Assembly (NCBI RefSeq): GCF_014839805.1
Contig: NC_051119.1
Location: 5,449,245-5,513,244 of the forward strand
Direction of reading: 5' to 3'
Source of the DNA: Manduca sexta
Taxonomy: Eukaryota; Arthropoda; Insecta; Lepidoptera; Sphingidae
Length of the DNA: 64,000 nt
The position numbers were made by a program, and so were the translations under genes. The notes below the pieces were generated by a model, which saw only the letters and a program-made list of their open reading frames with translations, did no database searches and was not told where the DNA came from. Below, piece after piece: positions 36,301-51,300 of the stretch (positions are counted from its first letter, which is position 1; every line of letters begins with the position of its first letter).

Positions 36301-39300
36301 AAAACCAAAAAAATAATTTCACATAAAAGTTATATATTGGATACCAATTTTGGAGTCGGTGCCTAATTAAAATTGCTAGTTAAGCTAGATAAATACATTA
36401 ACAAATATACGAAAACAATGTGCTTCCAGCGTACAAAATCAGCAAGTCAGATCGTCACAGGAGATGAACGCACCGCCGCAACACAGCAAATGGAAGCCAT
36501 TAAGGAAATATTTAAATTTGTGAACTGTACACTACCCAAATTCTTCCCCTGTTACATATAGCTGGTCAAATGTGGGTATATTACACTCCCTGCCCCGAAA
36601 AAAGAGGAAAGAAAAACATGGAACACCATACATGTGCTTGGCATTACACCTCACTATGTATGTTTGTTAGTAGTAAACGCGAACCTATTCCTTTTAATTC
36701 ATTTGAAAGAAATGTAGCTCATAGACGGACTATGCAACAAATATAGCTAACTAGCAATTTTAATTAGGCACCGACTCCAAAATTGGTATCCAATATATAA
36801 CTTTTATGTGAAATTATTAATAAACGATTCCAATCTCTTTTCTCGATCTATTTCAAAAATGCACCAACTGAGTTATTTCTATCGGTTCATTCTAGGCTTC
36901 GGATTGAAGATTGAGATTGGAATCCTTTATTGAGCATTTGGAGACCTTACAATGCCCAGTATCATGCTGACTAAGAGTGGGAACGATATTCATGAAGAAA
37001 TGTCATAAGCTAGGAATAGAGATGCTATAAAAATATATTGAAATGCTCCTAGCCGAATTTGGGCCACGGCTGCCAATCTGAACAGAGATCAGCCAGGTAC
37101 ACAGGAAATATTATAGTGCACAAGTGTGTGCGCAATACACAAGCACTCTCTGCTCCTTAACTCTCATAGTCCGGTGAGACGGCAATCCGACATGACCGGA
37201 GAGGGATCAGGCGCAGGATCAACGGCTTTACGTGCTTTCTGAGGCAGGGTTATCACACCGCCAACTTCCTGACACCGAGCTGCGACTGAGTAATTTTTAA
37301 GATAGATAAACCCAGTCAAAATCATTTTGGTCCGACTCAGGATTTGAATCCAGGAAACCGTGTAAAATTACAACTACCCCAACGAGGGAGTCGAAATAAA
37401 AACATATTATTATAAAAAGGAACGAACTATCGATGTTACATATCGATAATGGCGTTGCTTACCTTAGCCATCGATTCACAAGGGCCATGGGTACAGTCTT
37501 CAATGTAAACGGATGTGTTTCGGCATACACTAGCATCTTGTAAGCCATGAGGAAACCTCCCATCACAAAGAAAATTTGGACGATCACTCTTGCGTTGAAC
37601 AGTAGGGCTTTGAAGAAATCGTCGTAGGACTGGAAAAAAGAAAGTATTTTAGAAATAAATTATGATATACTATGGTATTCTTGATATAGATGAACCGTCT
37701 TTTGTTATTGCTTTGAACGACAAGACGAGCTTGCCGTTCGCCTGATGATAAGCGATACGACCGCCCTTAAACAGTAGAAGCACTATCCAACACCTTCAAT
37801 TGCAAAGTATTGTTTGATATTCTACTGCGCTCGCTATCCTGATACATGAGATGTTAAGTCTTATTATGTCTAGTAGTTACACTGGCTACAATCCCTTTCA
37901 AACCGGATCACAACAGTGACTACGCACTGCTGCTTGGCGGTAAAAATAGACATCGCGGTGGTACCTACCCAGGCGGACACATACAAGAGACTTACCACCA
38001 GTAGATATTATTAGAATTTCACATAATAAAACTGGCCACTACTTGTAGGTCTAAATTTCGCAAAAAGCGAGTCTGCAAAATGTATCATATACATTTTAAC
38101 ATGAAACTATTTCTATATAATAACCAAATCTACAACCTAAATAAATCAACCTAAGTAATATCTATATAGTGTTTTAAGATTTTAATAGAGAACGGAAAGT
38201 AGGTTAAATAAAATTTCGTACTCACACGATGGTTACTCAATCTACCTTCAAATAGCAAAAATATCAATTTAACATTCTTCATAATAATATTAGCCCCGTA
38301 TTATATACTGTCCCACTGTTGAGCACAGGCCTCCTCTACTACTGAGAGGGATTAGGCCTTAGTCCACCACGCTGGCCTAGTGCGGATTGGTAGACTTCAT
38401 ACACCTTCGAAATTCTTATATAGAACTGTTTTCCTTCATTGTAAAAGCAAGCGATAATTCACACATAATTTTAGAAAAGTCCGACGTGGGTGCCTTTGGG
38501 TTGTGAACCTGCGGACATTCGTCTCGGCAGTCCATTCCACAGCCAACTAGGCTATCGTTGCTATAAAAATTCTGCATATTTTTCCCATATTGTGATTTGC
38601 ACATTTCAATACCCGTATTAGCATTTTTCTGTAAGTGTATTAATATTCAAGGATGCTGTGCCATCTTGTCACACGGACATATCAAATAACACCCTTATTC
38701 ATAAACGTTTTTTATCTAAGGACGGAGTAAAGCTGTGATAACAAGTCTGTTTTTCAGTGCCCAACGGCACTAAGAAACAGACATAGGGCCTTTGTGATTG
38801 GCTAATATTGTTGTATCTCAATATTAGCCAATCACAACGGCCCTATGTCTACGCACTGCGAGGGCTGTCATGCCGTCAGCACTGAGAAACAGACTTGTTA
38901 TCACAGCTTTACTCCGTCCTTAGATAAAAAACGTCTATGAATAAGGGGGTAAGACAACGGCTTAATACCTATTGGTAATAATTTTTGGAGTACAAATTTG
39001 GTACTGATGTCCGGTCTATAACTTACATACATAACATAACATCACGCATTTATCCCCGAAGGGGTATGCAGAGGCGCAACTAGGGCACCTACTTTTCGCC
39101 AAGTATGTTCCGCCCCATGATGTGATAGGGGGCGAGCCTATCGCCATATCGGGCACAAATTCCAGACTACGGGCTGATACTGAGCAGAAAAAACCCAAAT
39201 ATAACTTTGCCCGACCCGGGACTCGAACCCAGGACCTCAGAGCGCTATTGTACCGGACATGCAATACAACTACGCCACCGAGGCAGTCTATAATTTACTA

Positions 39301-42300
39301 TACTGTTTATGTGACTATAAGTAACTATATTGTTGAATGTCTTTGATTACAATACATTTAATAAATCACTACTATTAAACCATAAAGTAAATTGCTGATT
39401 AAACGACATATAATTTAACTGAGGATAAATTGCCAATTGCAATAGTTCGCAGAAATATTAAACGAAGATAAACATCATGCATTTATCCTAATAATATTAT
39501 AAATGCGAAAGTTTGTGAGGATGGATGTATGTATGTTTGTTCCTCTTTCACGAAAAAACTACTGAACGGATTTGGATGAAATTTTACAATAATATTAGTT
39601 ATACATCAGAATAACACATAGGTTACAAATTATAATGATTTTGTGTAATTTAGTCATAATATAACGATACATATCAAGTAAGTCGGATTTTTTTATGGGA
39701 AAACCCCTTCACGCTTGTGAAGCGAGCAAAATCTAGTATTTTATAATTGAACTTGCTTTAGGTCGGGGCTCCGCTACCGTGTTAGTTTTTCCGGTATAAA
39801 AGTCCCGCTTTATTGTTTGTTAGTTTTGTGTAAAATGGAGCCCATATTTTAAGTTAGACCTCAAGCTATACATCGGTGAAATTTGCATTAAATTCCATGT
39901 AGTAGTTTTTGTATTATGCGTGTACAAACATACGAACAGACAGACAAAAATTCTAAAAACGATTGTTTTGGCTTCTGTTGCTCTAAGAAAATCCCATATT
40001 AGTTAATTCGGTAATACCTGGGCAAACTCAGTAATATTCATTTCGTTATTTAAATATCTATACATAGTTTAAAACAAAGTCCCCTTTTCTGTCTGGCTGT
40101 ATGTTATCGTTTTTCTCAAAATCTGCTAAACGGAATTTTATGAAATTCGGTATGGAGTTAGTTTAAGACCCTGGGAAGGTAAAAGCCACTTTTTTTTCGG
40201 GAAACTCTTTCACACGAGTGAAGCCGCGAGCGAAAGCTAGTTTATTTATAAATTAACTTAATAACCGGAGTTAAGTTTCTAATATTCAGCCGAGAAAATT
40301 GCTTGAATAATTTCGGGTGCGTGATTTGCAATATTGTTATACCATTTGCTTAGCGGTGGACGAGTTAGTTTGTAGTTTAAATCCTTGGGGGTTGTAGACA
40401 ACCAACATTTCCACGGCAATATACGATCAAGTATGGTGTTATCACACTGGTGGTAGGTCTCTCATATGTGAGTCCGCCTGGGTATACCACCGCAATATCT
40501 ATTTCTGCCGCCAAGCAGTAGTGTGTAGTCACTGTCGTGTTCCGGTTTGAAGGACATTGTAGCCAGTGTAACTACTGGACTAGACTTAACATCTCACGTC
40601 CCAGGATGGCGAGCGTAGTGGAATACCAAACAATACTTTGTATTTCAAGGTGTTGGATGGTGTTTCTACTGTTTATGGGCGGTCGTTTCGCTTACCATCA
40701 GACGAACGGTAAGCTCGTCTCGTCATTAACAGCAATAAAAAAAAAGTATAACTAATAATGGCGAAGGTTGAAATTTTCTTAAAGAGAACCCGACACTACA
40801 TATAAGTACTAATAAATGAGATAGATCATTTTAATGATAACTAGCTGACCCGACAGAGTTTGTCCCGTCTTAACTATGAATTTGCAGCGCGCATTCTGTC
40901 GCTAACAGTTATTTCAAACAATTGACAGTTGCATAAAATTAATATTTTCGCTAAGTTTTCCTAAATTTTCTAAATTTCCGCGCAATTTTTTGAATTTTTT
41001 CTTTCATAGGAACCTTCTCCTGACAATAACAAACTCAACAAAAAAAAATAGTGAAATCGGTCTAGCCGTTCACGCGTGATGGCGTGACCAAGGGAAAGAG
41101 GGATTCATTTTTATATATATAGATTAGATTTTACATAAATTACAAAGGGGAAGCCAATAGAAATCGAGTTATATAGACCATTCGCCCCTAATAACTAAAT
41201 AAGTTGCTTAATATTTCGGCAATATTATGAGATATGTCGGCCATATTTTTGCAGAAGTTAGTTAAAACAAATTTTAACTAATACAGATAGTATTTTCTGA
41301 ACAAGCCATTGTACTTATATTTTATGTTCTTTACACGATGCAATAGGATGATAGCGGCAGCTAAAAATATCATTTATCCGGGACTGAAGTCGAAACTCAG
41401 TAAGTTGTTGCATCGCTGTCTACCTAAGATATACCACACAATAGAGACCACAACTACATTGTATTCGTTCTAATTCGGTTATAGATTGGTTATATTTACA
41501 TTTAATAAAATATAACAGGCCGATGTCTGTACATTATAAATATTGAAGAATCATTCATTAGCAATTCTATTAGAACAATAGAAGCCAAAACAACAGTTTT
41601 TAGATTTTTTTCCGTCTGTGTGTTTATACACGCATCAAATAAAACTGCTACATGGAATTAAATGCAGTTTTCACCGACATATTCCTAGAGGTTTAATTTA
41701 AAATATTCTCTCCATTTTATCCAGGGAAAATATTAGAAAAACTTATTCTAGCCGGCGAGGCCGCGTGCAAAAACTAGTATCGAATAAGATGAGATCCAGG
41801 TCATCCAGACGTCCTTTGACCTAAGGTGATTCACTAGCGGATAGTACACAACTATAATATGGGTCAATCTACACCGCTTAGAAGGGTTGGGGCCAGGCAG
41901 TGTGTAACGGGTACGATGTACGAAACTATAATATAATTTATTCATTGTCTATTGCTGAGAGAAGGTGTTAGTTATAATTTTTTTATTGCTTTGGTTGTCG
42001 AGACGAGCTTGCCATTCGCCTGATGGCAAGCGATACGACCGCCCATAAACAATAGAAACATCCAACACCTTGAATTAAAAAGTATTGTGCGTTATTCTAC
42101 TGCGCTCGCTATCCTGAGACATGAGATGTTAAGTCTTATTATGTCCATTTGTGACGTTGGCTTCAATGTCCTTTAAACCATCACAAAAGTGACTACCCAC
42201 TGCTGTTTGGTGGCAGAAATAGACATTGCGGTAGTACCTACCCTAGCGGACTCTCACATATATGAGAGACCTACCTCCAGCTAAACAAGAGTAACATTGC

Positions 42301-45300
42301 GCGAAAACTTCCAGTTGTGTTTACATTAGCGGCAATATTTCAATATATAATATGAGATTGATACAACACAATTTTCAAAATTATTACTAAAACCGATTTT
42401 GCTCGAGAAGAATGTATTCTGGAAAATCATGCCAAAAATTCCACAATATATTATTATTCGCTATTTCTCAGGCCTGTGGATGAAATAAACAAAGCAGACG
42501 TTGTTTACCGACCGAAGAGTAAAGACGAGAGATTTCGGCTCGCGTGTGCCATTAAGCTATTATGAACTGTTTGTATAGGATACGTACGCGATCCTTCAAA
42601 GCTCTACGGATATTAATTTTATATCGTCGTTGTGTTAATATGACTAGTGTTTTCATATTTGTCTCTGTAGATATTATTATAATATCAGCCCTGTATTATA
42701 TACTTGCCCACAGCTGAGCACGGGCCTCCTCTACTACTGAGAGGGATTAGGCCTTAGTCCACCACGCTGGCCTAGTGCGGATTAGTAGACTTCACACACA
42801 TTCTATATCTATCCTATAGAGAACTTCTCAGATGTGCAGGTTACCTCACGATGTTTTCTTTTACCGTTAAAGCGAACGATAAATTCACAATGAATACACA
42901 CATGATTTTAGAAAAGTCAGAGATGTGTGCCCTTGGGATTTGAACCTGCGGACATTCGTCTTGGCAGTCCGTTCCACACGCAACTAGGCTATCGCTGCTT
43001 TTTATCTGTAGATATTGTTTAAGATCAAAGCCGTAGTCAAGGCAAACATTTTTAATACGTTGTTTCTACATTTTTTTTAATTATCACTAGAACGATGTTT
43101 CATTCATAATTATTGTTTTCTGTTAGCATTAACATATGCCTCGGTGGCATATGCATCTTGAAACATGAGATGTTAAGTCTCATTATGTCTGGACATCCAA
43201 CAACGGCACACACTGGCTACAATGTTACTTGAAGATCAATCAATGATACATCAATTTATTTACATTTACATAATAATAATATCAGCCCTGTACTATATAC
43301 TGTCCAACTGTTGAGCACGGGCTTCTTCTACTACTGAGAGGGATTAGGCTTTAGTCCACCACGCTGGCTCAGTGTGGATTGGTAATCTTCACATACTCTC
43401 AAAATTCCTATAGAGAACTTCTCAAGTACGCAGGTTTACTCACGATGTTTTCCTTCACCGTTAAAGCAAGCGATAATTTACAAAATTACATCTACATACA
43501 TTTACTAGAATATGTATGAATACCAAAATTTATTTTATATATTAATCCATAACAGTACTATCAATAGACCACTATAACGAAATTGGCTGTCGAATGACAA
43601 ACGTGAAATCAAATACCGAATAACTAGTTTAGAAAAGCATTAATACCGATAGCAATTTAATAACGATATTACATAACGTAATTGCGAGCTTAATTAAACG
43701 TGTTCAAATCCTATTTAACTTATAATGACGTTAAACAGTACAAAATGAGTTCATTAGAACAATTAGTTTTAATTGTGACAGGAATTATATTGGATGTTGG
43801 CAACACCGAATTTGAATTTGGAATCGGATTTAAAATCATTAAATTGGATGAACGTTGGAAATGTGATGTATGTATGCTAATAGAAAGGTACCTCATTACG
43901 TAGTGAAATAGATAGCAAATGGACCATAAACAGAGACTATACCTTCCTATACAGCTGTTTAGGAAATATTGAAAAAAATAAAAGAGCGGTCGGTCATGGA
44001 TTTTTATCTATAGCCATCGATATATATTAGAAATAGAAATCCTTTATTGCAGAATGTAGGTACTTAATATACAGGTGGTTTTTAAATAAAAAAATGTTCC
44101 AATACATTCTACCAGGTTAGGTACCGGCGTGCATTACTAGTTTAATACACATTGCTACTAATTTTACATCGTTTTCTTATATTAAATATGGTTTAGTAAT
44201 TTGTATGTAAATAAAATGAATTTTTGTATGTTTCTTGTCTATTTGTTCCATCCATTATGACGAACTTTGGTGAGTTGTTCTGTTCAACTCTTTAATCTAG
44301 TATGTCTATAATTCACGTGGAGGAGGTCGGAGGCAACAGTAAGTATTTAATTAAAGCGACACTATTTCGAAGGAAATCACAGAATATATTAATAAGAGTA
44401 TTATGAATAAGACGTGACGAGAAACTTGGAGTGCTACAGTTACGAAGGGATGTTGCTTCTCTAAGCATATTTAATCGTCTATATCAATGTTTTCATTTGT
44501 TCAATCTGACGCCCTTCTCTCCTTTCCTGTAGAACAACGCGTGCTAACATAAGAAGCCACAACTTAATGGTGAAAGCCATCACGGTCCGAACCAGGTTCG
44601 CTAACTCTTCTTCTCCGCGCTATTAGTCTTTGGTATAATTTGCTAGTGCGCGTGTTCCTTCCTATAATTCTGGGTCTAGCCGCCGTAGCGTGAAATAGTA
44701 AGTAAGCCGGCACGATTGTATCAAATGGTATGAGATAACTATCTGTTGTCATTTGATACTCTATCTGGATGGCATTTAGTTTAATATTAGGTGCAGGGTA
44801 GACACTATCTCATGCCGAAACATAATTATAGTATGGTCTACCCTCACACGGTGCGACATCAGTTGACAAGTTTAAATGATTTGTACTCATACTATTTATC
44901 ATAGTCATTTGAAATTTTTTACGTTACAAAATCAACTGTCTCAAAAAGAGACTTTATTAATTGAGTTTTTTTAATCATTCTATTTGATCCATCATTAGAT
45001 GATACAATCGTTAGCTAACACAAAGAACGTACAAACTAGACTTATGATAGTGTTCACCTATTTATAGGCGAATCCAACTACACATATATAAGAAGCAGAC
45101 AAATATGAAAAAATAGACTCAATTACATTCACTAATCACATTCAGAAATTACTTACTTCTTCAATGAACTCTGGATTAGCGGTGTACCCATAACCAATGA
45201 AGATCATGGAGTGCAGTCCCAGAATCATCACCATGGTGTAAAATCTGTTGAAAGAATGACATTATATAAATCTGGTGGTAGGTCTGGCATATGTGGGCAC

Positions 45301-48300
45301 TGGGCAGGTACCATCACAATGGCTATTTCTGCCGCCAAGCAGCAGTGTGTAGTCACCGCTGTACTGTGTAACTACTGGACATAATAAGACTTGACATCTC
45401 ATATCTCGGGATGGCGAGAGCAGTGGAATACCAAACAATACTTAGTGATTCAACGTGTTGGATGGTGTCTATTGTTTATGGGCGGTCGTATCGCTTACCA
45501 TCAGGCGAACGGCATGCACGTCTCGTCATTTAAAACAACAATAAAAAAAAATCACTGACTAAGATCATTCTACCTCCACCATCATGATTTTTAATTCAAA
45601 ATCGTTTGAAGGGCATGGCCAATCCACTGATATTCGAGTCTTTCTAGTAGTATTATATTAATATTCATCCAAATAGCGACCTTCTTCGATGTAAACACGC
45701 CAAAGTACCCTTCATAAATGCGTTAAAGAATCAACTGCTTTCGCATAGGCCGGCATAATTTTGTCGACTGGTGAGATATTATCTATCGTCTATCTCTCTT
45801 TTTATACCACTCCACTCGCCGTCATGTGCAATGAAGAACTTTGCTGATCTCCTATAAGAAAAACGATTTATCTAGCTTCCTACATGCCAATATCAGAGGT
45901 GCTGAATTCTCATAATACTTTTTATCCCAAAATCTGTCCAGTCCAAGCGAAGGTGAGCAAAAGCTTGCAAGTTTAATAAAAGTTTTTACCTTAACGCTTG
46001 GAAGCATTTGAAGAGTCCGCCTTCAGCGCTCCCGCCGTGTTTTAACGCTTTCCAATTCTTTTGAACGCAAAAAGCTAGCATATATTTATTTCCTGTAATA
46101 AAAGATCACATAAGAACTAAGAAAACATATCATCGTAAATTCGGACATGATGAATATTTCTATCAGATACTAGCTTCCGCCCGCAGCTTCGCCCGCGTGG
46201 ATTTCGGGTTTCAAAAATGGAGAAGGTGCTCAATTTGTCGGGATGTTTTTTTAATTTATGGTGGTATGCAGGTGGTCCGATTGTCCGGTCAGGGTCTGAT
46301 GATGGGATCCTGGTGAAATCGAAGGAACTTTTAACCATTAAGGTTGCACACGAAATGACGGAAGCTTAAAAAATGGAGTAACTTCTCCCGTTTTCCCAAC
46401 ATTTTCCATCACTGCTATGCTCCTATTAATTGTAGCGTGGTGAAAAGTATACTATAACCAGCCCAGGAGTATGAAAAATAATTGTACCAAGTTAAGTTAA
46501 AATCCGTCGAGTAGTTTTTGTTTCTATAACGGTTATACAGACAGACAGACAAAAATTTTACTAATTGCATTTTTGGCATCAGTATCGATCCCTAATCACC
46601 CCCAGTTATTTTGGAAATATATTTCATGTACAGAATTGACCTCTCTACAGATTTATTATAAGTATAGATATGCAAAAGTAGCTCAAAAATTGTCCATAAC
46701 GAAAACATGCATTTTAAAGTAAAACAAAAGAAATAATATCGTGAAGCCAACCAAATAACTAATGATATATTAAATTTTGTGACTGTTCAATTTAGTCGGG
46801 TCCGCGATATCACTTTTGTTGAGTTTCAGAACGCGACATTACATTATTATATTCTGTGCTCCAACGCACACTGCTTTGATGTTAGGAACACACCTACATT
46901 GCTTAGACAACAGTGAACTTTATACAATAGCAATAAAGCTCAAATTGACTCTACGTATTAGTTAGAAAACGTTTGTATGGGAAATAGAAAAATTCTGTTT
47001 TGAGGATTTTCCCGGCAATTATTCGAATTTTTCTCACCTTTTAAACCTTCCCTAGACCTCCACGAATAATTCAAGACCAAGATAAGATAAATCCGTTCAG
47101 CCGTTCTCGAGTTTTAGCGAGACTAACGAACAGCAATTCATTTTTATATATATAGATTATAGGCATGTAAAATATTTTTTATTCATCCGAACAGCGTAAC
47201 TGATACAGAGATTTCACGCCGCCAATTTCCTTACTCCGAGCTGCTACTGAGTAATTTTTAACATGGAACAACCAAATCGCAATTATTCTTGGCCTCACCT
47301 GAGATTCGAACCCAGGAACCTCAGCGCGGTAATTGTTCTCGTATCGCCTACGGATCACAACTACGCCACCGAAGCACTCAATAAATGCTAATGAATGTAG
47401 TGGTACTAAGAATGATAGCACTGAGCTCTGTTGCTTTAAATATTATAGCCAGTATAAATATTAGTCTTTATAAGACTTCAAATCTAATGTCTACTTACGA
47501 AATTTGGTGTATTTCAGTTCAAGTGGAGTTTTGAAATTAACGTCTTGATGGTGTTGCTAATGCTCATGCGCAGTCATTTTACCACCAAACAAGCGACTTC
47601 CTCAATACGTAACTATAAAAAAAACTTCAATTGTAAATCATTACCTTCATCTTTCTCCCCAGGCCAGAAGAAGTGGTATGCTGAACATCCCAAGTTCACC
47701 AACAGCAGCGCCAGAAGAATCGCTCCAATCGTCAAGTCCAGGGCGTCTATTGGCAGACTGTCAGCTTTAGTCTTGCAGTAACGCACTGAGAGTGTCTCCA
47801 CCTAAGAACAGATTTTATTTGCACCAAGCGTCAAGCATGGTAGGATAATTATATCCGCCCCTATAGCGACCACAGTGCATAAGGTATAAAATCACACACA
47901 CACCATCACGCATTTATCCCTGAAGGGGTATGTAGAGGTGCAACCAGGGCACCCACTTTTCGCCAAGTGTGTTTCGTCCCAGGATGTGATAGGGGACGAA
48001 CCTATTGCCACATCGGGCACAAATTCCAGACTCCGGGCTGATATTGAGCAGAAAAACCCAAATATCACTTTGCCCGACCCGGGATTCGAATCCAGGACCT
48101 CAGAGCGCTGCCGTACCGCGCATGCAGTACAACTACGCCACCGAGGTACATAATCGACTGTAGCAAATTAAATGTATGACATTCTAGGAACAACCTGTAT
48201 AATGTGTTTATCAGGTTTAAAGCTGGCCGTCATAATTGTGTGGATTGGCATAAAATAATTTCTCGTTAGTCGACATTCTATTGGACCCCACTTCACTTAC

Positions 48301-51300
48301 TACCAGATGTAATGGTGTTACTTTGCCGTAAACGGATACAAAAATGCTAGTATTTTTTCTTAATACGGGCCTGCCAAAATGACATGCATCTGATGGTAAG
48401 TGGAGTGGGGTCCATTAGAATGTCGACTGACGAGCGATGATTAGGCCGTCGACACAATTATGCCGGCCTGTTGGAATATGATATAAACAGGCTGATCCTG
48501 GAACGCGACATACGTGAAGAGCTATGGCGGGTTTTAACACCTTGTGTACGGTGGTTGCTTTCCGGGCAAATATCAAATACATCCTACCACCAGCAAAAGT
48601 TTTAGGGACATTTATAGTGGTAAAGGTTTTCACGCAGGCTCAGCCGCGAACAACATCTAGTGTGTTATAAGTGAAAGCCCTATTTATTATTATTCAAAAT
48701 AATGTGACTGCAATACTAGTTTTATCAGATGGATATTCACTACATTTATTGTTTAAAAACTTAAATCTTGAAAAGAGTCATAAATCTTAAAACTAATTTG
48801 ACAATTATTCGTATTAAATCATTGTAATTTATATATCAAATTCCAGACTCAACTTTGTTAGTCTAAAAGCAGATTCTTGTTAACGATTAAGAATGTTCAA
48901 ATTCAAGTCGCAAACTATTCTCGGTATGTTTTCTGACAAATTAACTTTTCTTTGTATGAATTGTTTGACAACGAGAAAATTTTTTGGAAGAAAGATGTTT
49001 GATATAAGAATTGTTTGTGGCCTCGGCTGCTATATTGTTCGGATGAAAGTAATATTATTATTATCATAATTATTTAAGTTACTAAACATATGTGCACAAA
49101 TTTCTAGAACAAAATTTAAATTTACCCTCTTAAGAATTGGCTGAGATTACATGGGACTAAATATTGTTTCGTTTATTCAATTACTAAATAAAAAATGATG
49201 GTATTATAATCATTATCAGCCCATATTTTAATCCACTATTGGACCGTGGCCTCCTTAATATGGCATCATAATACATTTAAACATATTTTAAAATTGTAGA
49301 TCTTTCGTTCCTATACAATATACATTATTGAAAAAAATACTTGTAAGACGCGGTAATTGTCTAAAATTTTTCGTATCTTCGTCTGTTGTATATAAAAGAG
49401 TAAATAATAAAATGAAAGATCTTAATGTGCTAAATCACTTGTTAAATCCTATACATATAATAAAATTGTAACAGGCCGATGTCTGTACGTTATACATATT
49501 GAAGAAAAAATTATGTGGATGGTCTTTATTAGAGCAACAGAAGCCAAAACATTTTTGTTTTTTTTTTGTCTGTCTGTATGTTTGAACATGCAACACACAA
49601 AAACTACAGCATGGAATTGAATGCAATTTTCACCAATATATTACCAGAGGTGTAACTTAAAATATAGTCTCCATTTCATCCCGGAAAAATATAAAACGGG
49701 ACTTTTATCCTGGAAAAACTTTTCCACGCAGCCGGAGCTAAAAAAGCTAAATAATATTTTCATTGACTAACCGCCATTTTAAATAAGAGATCCTAATCTG
49801 TTTTCTTGATCTATCTCAAAAATGGACCAATCAGAACAAAGTTTTTTAGACATACTTCATCATCATCAGCCGTAGGTTGCCACTGCTGAATATGTTCCTT
49901 CCTTAAAAAAATCCAGAACGACCTATCGTAAGCGGCTGCATCCAGCGACCTCTTGCAACTTTTATGAAGACATCAGTCCACCTCGTGGGTGCACGTCCTA
50001 AATACTTACAAATGAGTTGCTTTGATTGGTTCATTCTCCTAATCGGATTGAAGATTGAGATTGGGATCGTTTTTAAGATCGGTTGTTATACTAGTCATAG
50101 TAAACATATATTACCTGCAGACCATATCCCTGATGGATGGAAGTATTTAAGCATTCTTTAAGGGCTACTGCTGTAGACTCCGAGGCGTTAGCATAAGATA
50201 TATTAAGGCCACAGTTTTGAGACGCGCAAACGCCCCGATGCAGCTTAGAATGCATGTATTTCTTATAAGGTGATGAAGAGAAGTTCTGCGAAAAAATATT
50301 GATTAGGCAATCTGTTTATAAACAAAACCTACTAGTAATGTAAGAATAAATAAAATCGTTTGTGTCTGAAGTTTTATTTATTTTTTATTAATCTGGTCAG
50401 TCTGGTGCAAAAATATGATTTAAAATTTTCATTGTGGTAAAAAATTTAAAAGACAATGTCATGTTTTTTTTATTTCTCTCGGTATTATTTTTTGTTACTG
50501 AAAAAAATAATGGGATCAAATTATAGGATATATATAATTTTGCAATTTGTTCAAAATAGAACCTTGTAACAATGAAGCGAAGTGTTACTTTACCGTGATC
50601 AAAATAACAAATACAAATACCTTTATGAACTGATACAAAGGCGTATCGTCCTCCAGTAAGACCATGTCCACGATGCAGTAGACCGCGTCAGGTTTCCTCA
50701 GACAAAGGTCGAAATCGTCCAGCTCAGACAGAGCCGGCATCGAGTAGTAGTCAAATATTTGTGTGTCATCTGCAAACAAATCTGACGCTTACGGCCTAGC
50801 TCTTAAGGATGCAGAGTATTTGATGTATTTTTGAAACAGGTCTTCAAGTGTAGTGTGAATAAGTATCCTTGAGCACCTTCCGTCTGGTGTGATTATGCTC
50901 AAAAGCCTTGTTAATGCAACAATAAAAAAAGAAATGCGAAGGTCACATCGAACGATCCAATGTTTGTTCGCCAGGTTATTTAACAAATAAGTTCTATGTA
51001 TTTAAATATGGCTTTTTAGCCGAGTTCATTCCGTTTCGACAATTAAGGTTCTTAAAATAAAAAAAATAAATTAATTATATATTTTACTAGTTTTTCTATA
51101 TCCTTAACATATAATAAAATTGTAATGTCTGTACATTATAGATATTGAATAAAAAGTAATAAAGGGGTCTTTATTAAAGCAACAGCAGCCAAACAAGTTT
51201 TTAGAATTTTTCTCTCTATCTGTATGTCTGTACACGCATCGCGCAAAAACTACTGCATGGGATTGAATGCGGTTTTGAGCGATGTATGTTTAGGGGGGTA

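Noticed and set aside
44564..44752. Minus-strand frame rich in Arg as a gene
   Set aside because: No splice or start context and no homology I recognise; it lies in a GC-richer block that may be an old LTR fragment.
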